The notes beneath the pieces were generated by a model. The model did not search any database, had not been told where the DNA came from, and saw nothing but the letters and a program-made list of their open reading frames with translations. A program made the position numbers and the translations under genes. Positions 35,566-44,383 of a stretch of DNA of 64,000 nucleotides are shown one piece after another (positions within the stretch are counted from its first letter, which is position 1; every line of letters starts with the position of its first letter). Origin of the DNA: Natronobeatus ordinarius. Its GTDB lineage: Archaea; Halobacteriota; Halobacteria; Halobacteriales; Natrialbaceae. The stretch spans positions 1,674,001-1,738,000 of the forward strand of contig NZ_CP101456.1 in assembly GCF_024362485.1 (NCBI RefSeq), read 5' to 3'.

Positions 35566-35573
35566 TGATATAG
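35566..35573 (-). promoter_or_regulatory. Probable TATA box of tRNA-Lys
   Basis: Reverse-strand CTATATCA is about 28 bases upstream of the tRNA 5' end, the normal archaeal position. Confidence 0.5.
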
Positions 35574-35673
35574 GTTTCCCTTAGGTGGCGGTTTGCATTG
35601 CGATGCCACTGCAAACCGATCACGTCACGTGGTCTTCACCCTCGGCGCACCAAAACGTAACAGTCTTCGGGAG

Positions 35674-35683
35674 CGTTAAGTAC
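35674..35683 (+). promoter_or_regulatory. Probable TATA box of DHH gene
   Basis: CGTTAAGTAC lies about 28 bases before the ATG at 35707. Confidence 0.4.
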
Positions 35684-35706
35684 ACCGGGTTCGACCCTTC
35701 GGCAAC

Positions 35707-37155
35707 ATGAACACGGGGGTTACCATCTCGTCGACGTCCGACTACGCTATCCTGGGGTGCGGGAGCGTCGGCTACGCCGTCGCGGAGGAGCTCGTCGAGC
35801 AAGGGAAAGACGTGCTCATCGTCGACCGCGATGAGGGCCGCGTCGAATCGCTTCGGGATCAGGACCTCGACGCCCGGGCTGCCGACATCCAGGAACGGGA
35901 GGCCGCCGAGCTGGTCGTCGACCGGAGCGTCGTCCTCATCCTCGCCTCTGACGTCGAGGCCAACAAACGGGCTGTCGAGAACATCCTCGAGCTAGACGGC
36001 GACCAGTTCGTCGTCGCGCGCGCGAGCGATCCCGTCTCCGGGGACGAACTGTCCGACCTCGGCGCCGACGTCGTCATCAACCCGTCGGCGGTGATCGCCG
36101 ACTCCGCCCTGCGAGCGCTCGAGTCGGGCGAACTCGAGTACAACGCCGCCCAGCTCGCCGAACTCCTCGAGGAGACGTCGGGTCGGCTGGCAATCGTCAC
36201 CCAGGACAGCCCCGACCCGGACTCGATCGCCAGTGCGGCGGCCATCCAGGCGATCGCCGATCACCTCGGCGTCGAGGCCGACATCATCTACCTCGGCGAT
36301 GTCGGCCACCAGGAGAACCGGGCGTTCGTCAACCTCCTGGGCATCGACCTGCTCCGGTGGGACGACCTCGAGGATCGGTCGGTGTACGACACGGTCGCGC
36401 TGGTCGATCACGCCGTCTCCGGCGAGATGGACCTCGAGGTCGACATCGTGATCGATCACAACGAGCCGGCCGACGAACTCGAGCCGGCGTTCGTCGACGT
36501 TCGGCCGAACATGTCCTCGACGTCGACGATCATGACGAAGTACATCCAGGAGTTCGACGTCAACGTCTCAGAGGAGGTGGCGACGGCGCTTCTGTACGGC
36601 ATCCGCGCCGAAACCCTGGATTTCAAACGCGATACGACGCCCGCGGACCTCACCGCGGCGGCCTACCTCTACCCGTTCGCGAACCACGACACCCTAGAGC
36701 AGGTGGAGTCGCCGTCGATGTCGCCCGAGACCCTCGACGTCCTCGCGGAGGCGATCGCCAATCGGGACGTCCAGGGCAGCCACCTCGTCAGCAACGCCGG
36801 CTTCGTTCGCGACCGGGAGGCGCTCACCCAGGCGGCGAATCACCTGCTCAATCTCGAGGGGGTGACGACGACCGCGGTGTTCGGCATCGCCGAGGAGACG
36901 ATTTTCCTCGCGGCTCGGTCGAAGGACATCCGCATGAACATCGGCAACGTGCTGGAGGACGCCTACGGCGAGATCGGGGAGGCAGCTGGCCACTCACAAC
37001 AGGGGAGCGCGGAGATTCCGCTCGGGATCTTCACCGGCATCGAGATCTCTGACGACACGCGGGAAACCCTGTTGAATCTCACTGAGGAGGCGGTCAAACG
37101 GACGCTGTTCGACGCGATGGGCGTCGACGGGAGCGAGGGATCGAACGGCTCCTAG
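35707..37155 (+). CDS. TrkA-N/DHH-family phosphoesterase
   Basis: The 482-residue protein begins with a TrkA-N Rossmann domain (YAILGCGSVGYAVAEELVEQ, residues 13-32), which binds NAD(H) or a nucleotide. From about residue 155 it is a DHH-family domain: VTQDSPDPDSIASAAAIQAI, VALVDHAVSGEM and VIDHNEPADE are the metal-binding blocks, and GSAEIPLGIFTGIEI belongs to the DHHA1-type end. Such fusions occur widely in archaea. DHH enzymes cut nucleic acids or cyclic dinucleotides; the substrate here is unknown. It is divergent from tRNA-Lys. Confidence 0.88.
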   Translation: MNTGVTISSTSDYAILGCGSVGYAVAEELVEQGKDVLIVDRDEGRVESLRDQDLDARAADIQEREAAELVVDRSVVLILASDVEANKRAVENILELDGDQFVVARASDPVSGDELSDLGADVVINPSAVIADSALRALESGELEYNAAQLAELLEETSGRLAIVTQDSPDPDSIASAAAIQAIADHLGVEADIIYLGDVGHQENRAFVNLLGIDLLRWDDLEDRSVYDTVALVDHAVSGEMDLEVDIVIDHNEPADELEPAFVDVRPNMSSTSTIMTKYIQEFDVNVSEEVATALLYGIRAETLDFKRDTTPADLTAAAYLYPFANHDTLEQVESPSMSPETLDVLAEAIANRDVQGSHLVSNAGFVRDREALTQAANHLLNLEGVTTTAVFGIAEETIFLAARSKDIRMNIGNVLEDAYGEIGEAAGHSQQGSAEIPLGIFTGIEISDDTRETLLNLTEEAVKRTLFDAMGVDGSEGSNGS

Positions 37156-37245
37156 GGGCGATTCGTCGACCACGGGAGACAGAAAAGCTCCGTTATCGTC
37201 GTAATCGCTCGAGTGGAGGCGCTGGAGTGGTTCGGACCCTGTCGC

Positions 37246-37551
37246 TCAGGCGATGATCTCCTCTTCTTCCTCGTCGGGTTCACGGACGCGCTCGACGACC
37301 TCGTTGACGATGATGACGTCGCCGACGGCTCGAACCCACCGGTAGGGGACGATGACGCCCTGGCCGCGGCCCGTCACGTCGCCGAAGAGTTCGCGGTTTA
37401 CGTTCCCCAGCGCAAGTCCGGTGACTGCCTGGCCGTCGAGATTCAGTCGCAAGTCCTCGACCTCGCCGACGTAGACGCCGCCGTTCGAGTAGACTTCCCG
37501 GCCGACGAGACTCGTTATCTCCTGCGGTGTATCGTCCATATCCAGAGTCAT
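37246..37551 (-). CDS. PRC-barrel domain protein
   Basis: The 101-residue protein is a single PRC barrel: ITSLVGREVYSNGGVYVGEV, EDLRLNLDGQAVTGLALGNV and VIVPYRWVRAVGDVIIVNEV, with a very acidic tail (REPDEEEEEIIA). Small haloarchaeal PRC-barrel proteins include the cell-division proteins CdpB1 and CdpB2, which work with SepF and FtsZ. This protein has that size and layout, but the assignment to that group is only a possibility. It stands alone. Confidence 0.8.
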   Translation of the reverse strand: MTLDMDDTPQEITSLVGREVYSNGGVYVGEVEDLRLNLDGQAVTGLALGNVNRELFGDVTGRGQGVIVPYRWVRAVGDVIIVNEVVERVREPDEEEEEIIA

Positions 37552-37707
37552 GCGGGGTAGCGTAATAATTCTTGGTCAGACGACGGTCGTGCGCTCGAGG
37601 ACGTCGACCCGTAGAGTCGGCCGCCGGTTCACCCGGACGGTCCGTCCTCGAGTTCCGTAACCGGGAACGCCGTCGGCTCCAGTTCAGACGGATTACCGGA
37701 CCGGTTT

Positions 37708-37775
37708 ACTGGCGCAACCGCGGCCCCACTGCGGTTGCGCCGGAACTGACGTACAGCGTACAGCGGCCCGTATCA
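37708..37775 (-). repeat. Stop-anchored 3' element, copy C (hairpin reversed)
   Basis: The unit opens with the TGA stop of the phosphotransacetylase-like gene (TGATACGGGCCGCTGT). Its core is a perfect 11-base inverted repeat, GGCGCAACCGC at 37711-37721 and GCGGTTGCGCC at 37731-37741. The GGAACTGAC tail lies on the stop-codon side, so the hairpin is flipped relative to copies A and D. It could act as a terminator. Confidence 0.8.
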
Positions 37776-38828
37776 GTCGTGGAGGATGGCGTCGACGTTC
37801 GCGTGGTCGACGAGCAACGACTCCATCTCCGCGACGGTTCGTTCGTCCCGCGTCCGTCCGCTGCGGACGACGTCCTCTGCGCGTTCGACGGTCGTCAGCG
37901 TCTCCGTCTGGACCAGCAGGATTGGCACGCCTTTCTCTGCGGCCTGGCCGACGATCGCTCCCGAGGGACGGTGGCCGCCAGTGAGGATGAGACACTTGAT
38001 GCCAGGCGCCTCGAGCGCCGCCCGGTGGATCTCGGCGCGATCGCCGCCGGTGATCACCGCCGCGTTCTTCGTCCGACGGAAGTGGCGGAGGGCGCTGTCG
38101 GCACCCATCGCGCCGACGGTGAACCGCTCGACATAGTCGTCGAGCCCCTCCTCGACGAGGGTCGCCGCGCCGAGTTCGTCCGCGAGGTCGCCGACGGTGA
38201 CGCCCGCGAGCGTTCGTTCCCGGGGTAACACGCCGTGAACCGCGATCTCCCGTCCTTCGAGGAAGGGGACGACGTCGGTCTCGAGTTCGTCGAAGGCGGC
38301 GTCGGCGACGTTGTTGAACAGGACGCCGTCTAAGCGATCGCCGAATCGCCGGGTCGCGGCGAGGACGTCGTCGACGTCGCCGGGCGTCCCGTAGGGGGCG
38401 ATCAGCAGGACGCGCGCGTCGAGCAGCTCGGCGACGTCCGGGTCGGTGAGGTCGACGATGCCGCCGAGCTCGAATCGGCCGCCACCCTCGATCAGCATCC
38501 GGTCGCGACCGTCGGCGAGCGTCTCGAACGCCTCGCGGACGCGCTCGCGGATCGCGTCGGGTTCCTCGCGGCCGCGGATCGCCTGCTGGATGAACGTCGG
38601 TGAGTAGACCACCGGTTCCAGATCGGCGATTTCGGCGTCGAGCCCGAGGACGTCGCTCGCGAGCAGCGGGTCCTCGTCTAAGGTCTTGCCGACGCTGCTC
38701 TCGAGTCTGGTCCCTTTGGGTTTCATGTAGCCGACGCTGTCGCCGTCCTCGCGGGCCAGTCGCGCGAGGGCGAGCGCCACCGCCGTCTTGCCGGTACTTT
38801 CTTGCAGTGAGGTGACGAGTGTATTCAT
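37773..38828 (-). CDS. BioD-like/DRTGG phosphotransacetylase-family protein
   Basis: The 351-residue product (MNTLVTSLQESTGKTAVALA) has a BioD-like P-loop at its start (SLQESTGKTAVAL) and a second-half DRTGG-type domain (EIAVHGVLPRERTLAGVTVG). It matches the family annotated as the N-terminal domain of phosphotransacetylase (COG0857), without the catalytic Pta part. Its ATG overlaps the stop of the acetate-CoA ligase by four bases, so they are translated together. It may regulate or sense acetyl-CoA and acetate metabolism; no enzyme activity is established. Confidence 0.85.
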   Translation of the reverse strand: MNTLVTSLQESTGKTAVALALARLAREDGDSVGYMKPKGTRLESSVGKTLDEDPLLASDVLGLDAEIADLEPVVYSPTFIQQAIRGREEPDAIRERVREAFETLADGRDRMLIEGGGRFELGGIVDLTDPDVAELLDARVLLIAPYGTPGDVDDVLAATRRFGDRLDGVLFNNVADAAFDELETDVVPFLEGREIAVHGVLPRERTLAGVTVGDLADELGAATLVEEGLDDYVERFTVGAMGADSALRHFRRTKNAAVITGGDRAEIHRAALEAPGIKCLILTGGHRPSGAIVGQAAEKGVPILLVQTETLTTVERAEDVVRSGRTRDERTVAEMESLLVDHANVDAILHD

Positions 38829-40921
38829 AGCTTCTCCGTGTCGAGTGTGATGACGAGGTCGAGTGCCTGTACGCCGTCTCCGGTCGCCGCCAGCGGGTTC
38901 ACGTCGAGTTCGACGATCGCCGGGAAGTCGGTCACGAGCTGGGAGAGCCGCTGGATGGTCTCGACGACCGCGTCGACGTCGGCGGGTTCTCGCCCGCGCG
39001 CGCCGCCCAACAGCGGGGCGGCCCGGATCTCGTCGACCATCTCCCGGGCCTCCCCCTCGCCGATCGGGGCCACGCGAACCGACGTGTCCTCGAGTATCTC
39101 GACGAAGATGCCGCCGAGGCCAAAGAGCAAGAGCGGCCCGAACTGCGGGTCGCGGTTCATCCCGACGATCGTCTCGGTCGCACCCTCGAGGTCGACTTTC
39201 TCCTGGACCTGGACGCCGAGCAGCTGGGCGTCGGGCTGGTAGTTGCGTGCCCGCGAGACCAGGTCCTCGTAGGCGTCTGCCACCTCCTCGTCGGGGACGC
39301 CGATCTTGACGCCGCCGATGTCCACCTTGTGGGCGATGTCCGGGCTGACGATCTTCATGACGACGTCGCCCTCGATCGACTCGGCGACGGCCACGGCGTC
39401 GTCGGGGTCGTCGACCACCTCGCTCTCCGGGATCGAAATCCCGTAGCACTCGAGCAGCTCCATCGCCTCGATGCCCAGCTGGTTGCCCTCGCGCTCTGTG
39501 ACCCACTCGAGGATCTCGCGGGCGCGCTCGCGGTCGACGTCGAACGTCGTCGGCTCCTCGACCTCGCGTCGGCGGACGTCACGGTACCGGGCGAGGGCGT
39601 CGAGTCCAGAGACGGCCCGCGCGGGGTCGAAGTAGTTCGGGATGGCGAACTCCCGGAGGACAGTTTCGGCGGCGCGTGACCGGTCGCCCCCCATGAAGGA
39701 GGTGACGACCGGTTTTCCGTGCTCGGTCTGGCGTTCGATCACGGCCTCGGCGAGCCGGTCGTACTCGAGCACCGCCGTCGGCGCGGTGACGACGACCGCA
39801 CTGCCCACGTTGGGGTCTGCGAGTGCGACGTCGAGTGCGTCGTCGAACCGTGACACGTCCGCGTCGCCGATGACGTCGATCGGGTTGTAGACGTTCGCCT
39901 CCTCGGGGAGTGCGTCCCTGAGCGCGTCGATCGTCCGGTCGGCGAACGACGCCATCTCGAGGGCCGAGTCGCCGACGGCGTCGGTGGTCAGCACGCCGGG
40001 GCCGCCGGCGTTCGTGACGACGGCGACGCCATCGGTTTCGGGTTCTGGGAGTCCCGACAACGCCCGCGCCCAGTCGAACAGTTCCTGGACGGAGTGTGCA
40101 CGCAGGACGCCGGCCTGCTCGAGGCCCGCCTCGTAAGCCTGCTCGCTACCGGCGATGGCCCCCGTGTGCGAGGAGGCGGCCTGCGCGCCGGCGCTGGTGC
40201 GGCCGGACTTGACGAGGATGACCGGCGTCTCCTCGGTCACCTCGCGGGTGACGTCGACGAACGTCCGGCCGTCGTCGATCCCCTCGAGGTAGCCGATGAC
40301 GACGTCGACGTCCGGATCGTCACCCCACTCGCGGACGAAGTCGGTCTCGTCGAGGACGGCCTTGTTGCCGAGGGAGACGACGTGGCGAAAGCCGAGTTCC
40401 TGTTCGACCGCCCAGTCGAGGACGGCCGTGACGAACGCGCCCGACTGGCTCATAAAGGAGATCGAGCCCTCGAGTGGCGTCTCCGGGCCGAAGGAGGCGT
40501 TCATCTGGACGGGGGTGCTCATGATCCCGAGGCAGTTCGGCCCGACGACGTTCAGGTCGTACTCGGCGGCGACCTCGCGGAGTTCGCGCTCTCGCGTCGC
40601 GCCCTCGCCGCCGGTTTCGCTAAATCCGGCCGTGATGACGACGACGTGTTCGATGCCTTCCTCGCCGATTTCGCGGAGCACGCCGTTTACCACCGGGGGC
40701 GGGACGACGACGACCGCGAGGTCGACCGACGGCGCACTGGTGACGTCGGGGTAACACGGCAGTCCGAGGAGTTCGTCGCGATCGGGATTGACGGGGACGA
40801 CCGTTCCCGAGAACTCCGTCTGGAGGTTCTCGAGGATCGCTCGGCCGACGGATCCTTCGCGGTCGGTCGCGCCGACCACGGCGACGGTCTCGGCTGTGAA
40901 CAGCTCCGATAGCCTTCCCAT
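38825..40921 (-). CDS. Acetate-CoA ligase (ADP-forming), fused alpha-beta
   Basis: The 698-residue protein contains the CoA-binding domain (VAVVGATDREGSVGRAILEN), the CoA-ligase domain with the phospho-histidine in SSHTGAIAGSEQAYEAGLEQ near residue 255, and a C-terminal ATP-grasp (beta) domain from about 465 (GDVVMKIVSPDIAHKVDIGG). This alpha-beta order is that of archaeal ADP-forming acetyl-CoA synthetase, which makes ATP while turning acyl-CoA into acid. The acyl group may be acetyl or branched-chain. It heads an operon with the DRTGG protein. Confidence 0.92.
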   Translation of the reverse strand: MGRLSELFTAETVAVVGATDREGSVGRAILENLQTEFSGTVVPVNPDRDELLGLPCYPDVTSAPSVDLAVVVVPPPVVNGVLREIGEEGIEHVVVITAGFSETGGEGATRERELREVAAEYDLNVVGPNCLGIMSTPVQMNASFGPETPLEGSISFMSQSGAFVTAVLDWAVEQELGFRHVVSLGNKAVLDETDFVREWGDDPDVDVVIGYLEGIDDGRTFVDVTREVTEETPVILVKSGRTSAGAQAASSHTGAIAGSEQAYEAGLEQAGVLRAHSVQELFDWARALSGLPEPETDGVAVVTNAGGPGVLTTDAVGDSALEMASFADRTIDALRDALPEEANVYNPIDVIGDADVSRFDDALDVALADPNVGSAVVVTAPTAVLEYDRLAEAVIERQTEHGKPVVTSFMGGDRSRAAETVLREFAIPNYFDPARAVSGLDALARYRDVRRREVEEPTTFDVDRERAREILEWVTEREGNQLGIEAMELLECYGISIPESEVVDDPDDAVAVAESIEGDVVMKIVSPDIAHKVDIGGVKIGVPDEEVADAYEDLVSRARNYQPDAQLLGVQVQEKVDLEGATETIVGMNRDPQFGPLLLFGLGGIFVEILEDTSVRVAPIGEGEAREMVDEIRAAPLLGGARGREPADVDAVVETIQRLSQLVTDFPAIVELDVNPLAATGDGVQALDLVITLDTEKL

Positions 40922-40977
40922 CGTCGATACTCTCTCTCGGCGACGAGTTAAACCTGCCCCCTCGGTGACACTGACAC

Positions 40978-42090
40978 TCAGTGAATCGAGATCGAGGTCC
41001 CGGAGCGATCCGAGAGGAGGATCGAGAACAGGTAGATCACGATGGCGACGACGACGATCGACCCGCCCGGCGGGAGGCTCTGGCTGATCGAGAACGCGAG
41101 CCCGCCGTGGATCGATAGCTGGCCGATCAGGATCGAGAGGAACAGTGTCTCCCGGAAGCTGTGTGCGACTTGGGAGGCGGCCGCGACCGGGATGACGAGC
41201 ATCGCCGCGACGAGGATCACCCCCAGGATCTGCATCGCGCCGACGACCACGACCGCAGTCATGACGATGAGCAAGGTGTTGTACCGGTCGACGTTGAGCC
41301 GTGCGACGCGAGCGGCCTGCTCGTCGAACGTGATAAAGAGCAGTTGCTTGTAGGTCACGGCGACGACGGCGACGACGGCGACGCTGAGGACGGCCACCAT
41401 CCGTGCGCCCTCGACGGTGACGATCGCCAGGCTCCCGAACAGAAAGTGCTCGATGTTGATCGCCATCGCGGCGAAGTCCCGTCCCCAGCTAATGAGCAAC
41501 GTACCGACCGCGAAACTCCCGCTCAGGACGATCGCGATCGGGACGTCGCCGTAGGTGTTCGTCCGTTCGGTCAACCATTGGAGTCCGAGTGCCCCGAGTG
41601 CACTCACCACGAGCGCGACGAACAGCAACGAGCCGCTCCAGCCCGTCACCGCGACGAACAACAGACCGACCGCGACGCCCGCAAACGCCGTGTGTGCAAG
41701 CGTTTCGCCAATCAGCGCCATCTGTCGGTGAACCAGATAGGTCCCGACCAGCGGGGCGACGATCCCGATCAATACACCGGTCGCGATCGCCCGCCACGTG
41801 ATCGGGTGGCGAAAGACGTTCGTGCCGAGATAGACGTCCATCCACGCTCCGGCGATCAGAAACTGGTTGAACACCCACTCCGCATAGGGGCCGACGATAG
41901 CCCAGTCAGGGGCAAAACGCAGCCAGTCGAGGACGATAAAGCCGATCATCGCGGCGGCGAGTACCCCCGTCGCGACGATCCCGGCGAACTCGAGGCGTTC
42001 CCGTCCCGAGTTCCCGAGGAACCACTCGAGGCGGCCGACGACGCGGTCGCCGGATGCAGTGTTTTCGTCGGATCGTGTGTCCAGGCTCAT
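40978..42090 (-). CDS. Zinc/manganese-type ABC transporter permease
   Basis: The 370-residue permease of the ZnuB/MntB family has about nine helices and an N-terminal extension of about 80 residues. Family blocks are GTYLVHRQMALIGETLAHTA (near residue 120), GVILVAAMLVIPVAAASQVA and FSISQSLPPGGSIVVVAIVI. The start overlaps the ATPase gene's stop by four bases. With the ATPase and the binding protein it forms a metal importer, and the nearby His-rich lipoprotein argues for zinc. Confidence 0.9.
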   Translation of the reverse strand: MSLDTRSDENTASGDRVVGRLEWFLGNSGRERLEFAGIVATGVLAAAMIGFIVLDWLRFAPDWAIVGPYAEWVFNQFLIAGAWMDVYLGTNVFRHPITWRAIATGVLIGIVAPLVGTYLVHRQMALIGETLAHTAFAGVAVGLLFVAVTGWSGSLLFVALVVSALGALGLQWLTERTNTYGDVPIAIVLSGSFAVGTLLISWGRDFAAMAINIEHFLFGSLAIVTVEGARMVAVLSVAVVAVVAVTYKQLLFITFDEQAARVARLNVDRYNTLLIVMTAVVVVGAMQILGVILVAAMLVIPVAAASQVAHSFRETLFLSILIGQLSIHGGLAFSISQSLPPGGSIVVVAIVIYLFSILLSDRSGTSISIH

Positions 42091-42905
42091 GGGTGATCGT
42101 GTTCGACGACGCCGTGGGCCGCGCCGTAGGCCTCCGCTAAGGCATCGCTCTCGAGGAACGAGACGGTGTCTCCGTGGTGGTACAGTTCCTTGTTGATACA
42201 GGCGATCTTGCTCACGTGCTTGGTGAGGACGTCGATGTCGTGTTCGATGAGGATGATCGTGATTCCTTCCCGATTGAGGTCGTCGAGCAAGCCGTAGAAC
42301 CGATCGCGGGACTCGGCGTCGACGCCGACGGTTGGCTCGTCCAGCGCAAGCAGGTCGGCTTCGGAGGCCAGCGCCCGGGCGATAAAGGCACGCTGGCGCT
42401 GCCCACCCGAGAGCTGGTTGATCCGCCGATCAGCCAGGTCGGAGACCTCGACCGTCCGAAGGGCATCGTCGACGATCTCGTAATCGGACTCCCGCAGCCG
42501 GGAGTGACCGACGTGGGCGAACCGCCCCATCGTCACCGCCTCGCGGACGGTGATCGGCATCGTCCCGCCCCTGTCGGTCGACCGCTGAGCGACGTAGCCG
42601 ATGCGCTCGCCGTCCTCGAACGCCTGGGCCGGCTGGCCGAACAGTTCGACGGTGCCGCTGTCGGGCTGTTGGAGACCGAGCATGAGGTGTAATAGCGTCG
42701 TCTTGCCCGAGCCGTTCGGGCCGATCAACCCGAGGAAATCGCCCTGCTCGACGGACAGCGAGATGTCTTCGACGGCGAGTTTCTCGCCGTAGGCGAACGT
42801 AACGTCCTCGACGGTGACGGCCGGATTCACGGTGATCGTACTTGAGTCTCGAGTGTCGTGCGGTTTAGTCCTTCTATCTCTCCGTCCATCGTCACTCCTC
42901 GACAC
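42087..42905 (-). CDS. Zinc/manganese-type ABC transporter ATP-binding protein
   Basis: The 272-residue ATPase has Walker A GPNGSGKTT, a QRS Q-loop, signature LSGGQRQRAFIARAL and Walker B LLALDEPTVGVD with a switch in LIEHDID. The GTG at 42905 (VSRSDDGRRDRRTKPHDTRD) overlaps the end of the binding-protein gene by 14 bases; a second GTG at 42830 would give the standard N-terminus, so the true start is uncertain. It energises the metal permease. Confidence 0.9.
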   Translation of the reverse strand: MSRSDDGRRDRRTKPHDTRDSSTITVNPAVTVEDVTFAYGEKLAVEDISLSVEQGDFLGLIGPNGSGKTTLLHLMLGLQQPDSGTVELFGQPAQAFEDGERIGYVAQRSTDRGGTMPITVREAVTMGRFAHVGHSRLRESDYEIVDDALRTVEVSDLADRRINQLSGGQRQRAFIARALASEADLLALDEPTVGVDAESRDRFYGLLDDLNREGITIILIEHDIDVLTKHVSKIACINKELYHHGDTVSFLESDALAEAYGAAHGVVEHDHP

Positions 42906-44289
42906 CCAGTGCTTTCTCGAGTGAGGGGATGTTCACTTCCTCCATCTGTTCGACCCACCCCCAGTCCTGCTCGGCCCAGGCGTGGGTCGTTCCCTCGGCG
43001 GGACTGAGCGGTTCGGCGTCGGTCGCAGAACTGTTCTCAAGCAGCATCCGGGCCGCGCTGGGCAGTTCCTCGTCGTCTGGGGTCTCGAATGGATCGTAGA
43101 GGATCGTGTCGATGCCGTGTTCCTCGACGACGTCGATCATGTCGGCGACGTCGTCGAGAGATTCGGCGGCGTCGGGTGTGACACCCACGGGAGTGTGTAA
43201 CTCGAAGTCGTACCGCCGTTCGACGTACTGGAACGAATCGTGAGCGACGAAGACCGCGACCTCACGCGCTGCGTTCTCTGTGAGTTCCTCGAACTGTCGG
43301 TCGACGTCGGCGAGCCGTTCTTTGTACTCGTCGGCGTTTTCGGCGAACAGGTCGGCGTTGTCGGGATCGACCTCCGCGAGGCCGTCCGCGATGGTGTCGA
43401 CGACCCGTTGTGCGAGGACGGGGTCGGCCCAGACGTGTGGGTCGTGGAACTCACTCGCGCCGTCGTCGTCGATCTCGTCGACCACCTCGACGCTCATCGG
43501 TGCCTCGTCGGTCTCGTAGACGATTTCGCCGTCGTGTCGAAGCTGGAAGACGATCTCCGTCTCCCCCGTCTCGTAGCCGATCAACGCGACGGAGTCGCCG
43601 TGGGACTCGACCTCGAGGACGTCCTCCGGCGCGCCCTCGGCCAGCCGCGCGTCGAACTGGAAGGGCTCGTTCGGTCCGAGCGGAACCACACGCTCCCGGT
43701 TGTCCCTGAAGACGGCCCCGATCGGGACGCTGTCGTCGACGGGAACGTCGGGCACGCCGCCGTGCCAGTGATCGATGTGCCAGTAGCCCAGCTGGTCGTT
43801 CGATCGGAGGTCGTAGAAGTCAAAACGATCTCGAGAGACGTCGTCGGGATCGAACTCGTGGTCGTGGTCGGGTTCGGGCAGCGAATCGCCGTCTCCACCG
43901 TCGAACGGGATCAGGTGCGGCCCCATCCCCTCGAGACCGTCGATGATCTCGACCTCGCCTTCGTAGTCACGCTCTAAGTCCGAGACCACGTCCTGGGCCC
44001 AGGAGAACTCGGGCGTGTCGAAATAGATGAACACCTTACTCGAGGCAATCTCCGGCGCGAGATTACCATCTGGCTCCCAGCCGTGCCCCATCTCTCCCGT
44101 TTCGACGGGATTTTCGAAGTCGATCTCGTCGCCAGCGATCTGGTTCGCCCAGTCCCAGAGCGCGAAAAAGGCGGCGTATCCACCCTCGCCGCTGGCGCCC
44201 TCGAAGGGATCGCTCAGACAGCCGGCGAAGGCCCCAATCCCCGCGGCACCCACACCGCTCTTGAGGACTGATCGCCGTGTGAAATCCAT
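42892..44289 (-). CDS. Zinc ABC transporter substrate-binding lipoprotein with large insertion
   Basis: The 465-residue product has a Tat signal (MDFTRRSVLKSGVGAAGIGA) and lipobox FAGC. Residues about 30-120 and 285-465 match the cluster A-I metal-binding proteins (FIYFDTPEFSWAQDVVSDLE; HDPHVWADPVLAQRVVDTIA; VAVFVAHDSFQYVERRYDFE). Between them lies an insertion of about 165 residues with a His/Asp patch (EPDHDHEFD, GYWHIDHWHGG) and a small beta domain. Normal ZnuA has only a short His-rich loop at that place. The TATA-like box at 44311 is about 26 bases before the start. The IS element inserted only about 95 bases upstream. Confidence 0.88.
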   Translation of the reverse strand: MDFTRRSVLKSGVGAAGIGAFAGCLSDPFEGASGEGGYAAFFALWDWANQIAGDEIDFENPVETGEMGHGWEPDGNLAPEIASSKVFIYFDTPEFSWAQDVVSDLERDYEGEVEIIDGLEGMGPHLIPFDGGDGDSLPEPDHDHEFDPDDVSRDRFDFYDLRSNDQLGYWHIDHWHGGVPDVPVDDSVPIGAVFRDNRERVVPLGPNEPFQFDARLAEGAPEDVLEVESHGDSVALIGYETGETEIVFQLRHDGEIVYETDEAPMSVEVVDEIDDDGASEFHDPHVWADPVLAQRVVDTIADGLAEVDPDNADLFAENADEYKERLADVDRQFEELTENAAREVAVFVAHDSFQYVERRYDFELHTPVGVTPDAAESLDDVADMIDVVEEHGIDTILYDPFETPDDEELPSAARMLLENSSATDAEPLSPAEGTTHAWAEQDWGWVEQMEEVNIPSLEKALGVEE

Positions 44290-44310
44290 ATCAGTAGATA
44301 CGGACTCGAG

Positions 44311-44318
44311 GTTAAAAG
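44311..44318 (-). promoter_or_regulatory. Probable TATA box of zinc-binding-protein gene
   Basis: Reverse-strand CTTTTAAC is about 26 bases before the start at 44289. A further AT-rich box, TTTATTTAATAAA, lies at 44337-44349 and could be an operator. Both are intact despite the IS upstream. Confidence 0.45.
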
Positions 44319-44383
44319 GGTTGTTATCTCCCCAGGTTTATTTAATAAAGCGGCCAGATAGCGAAGGATCGGTTACTAACCTC

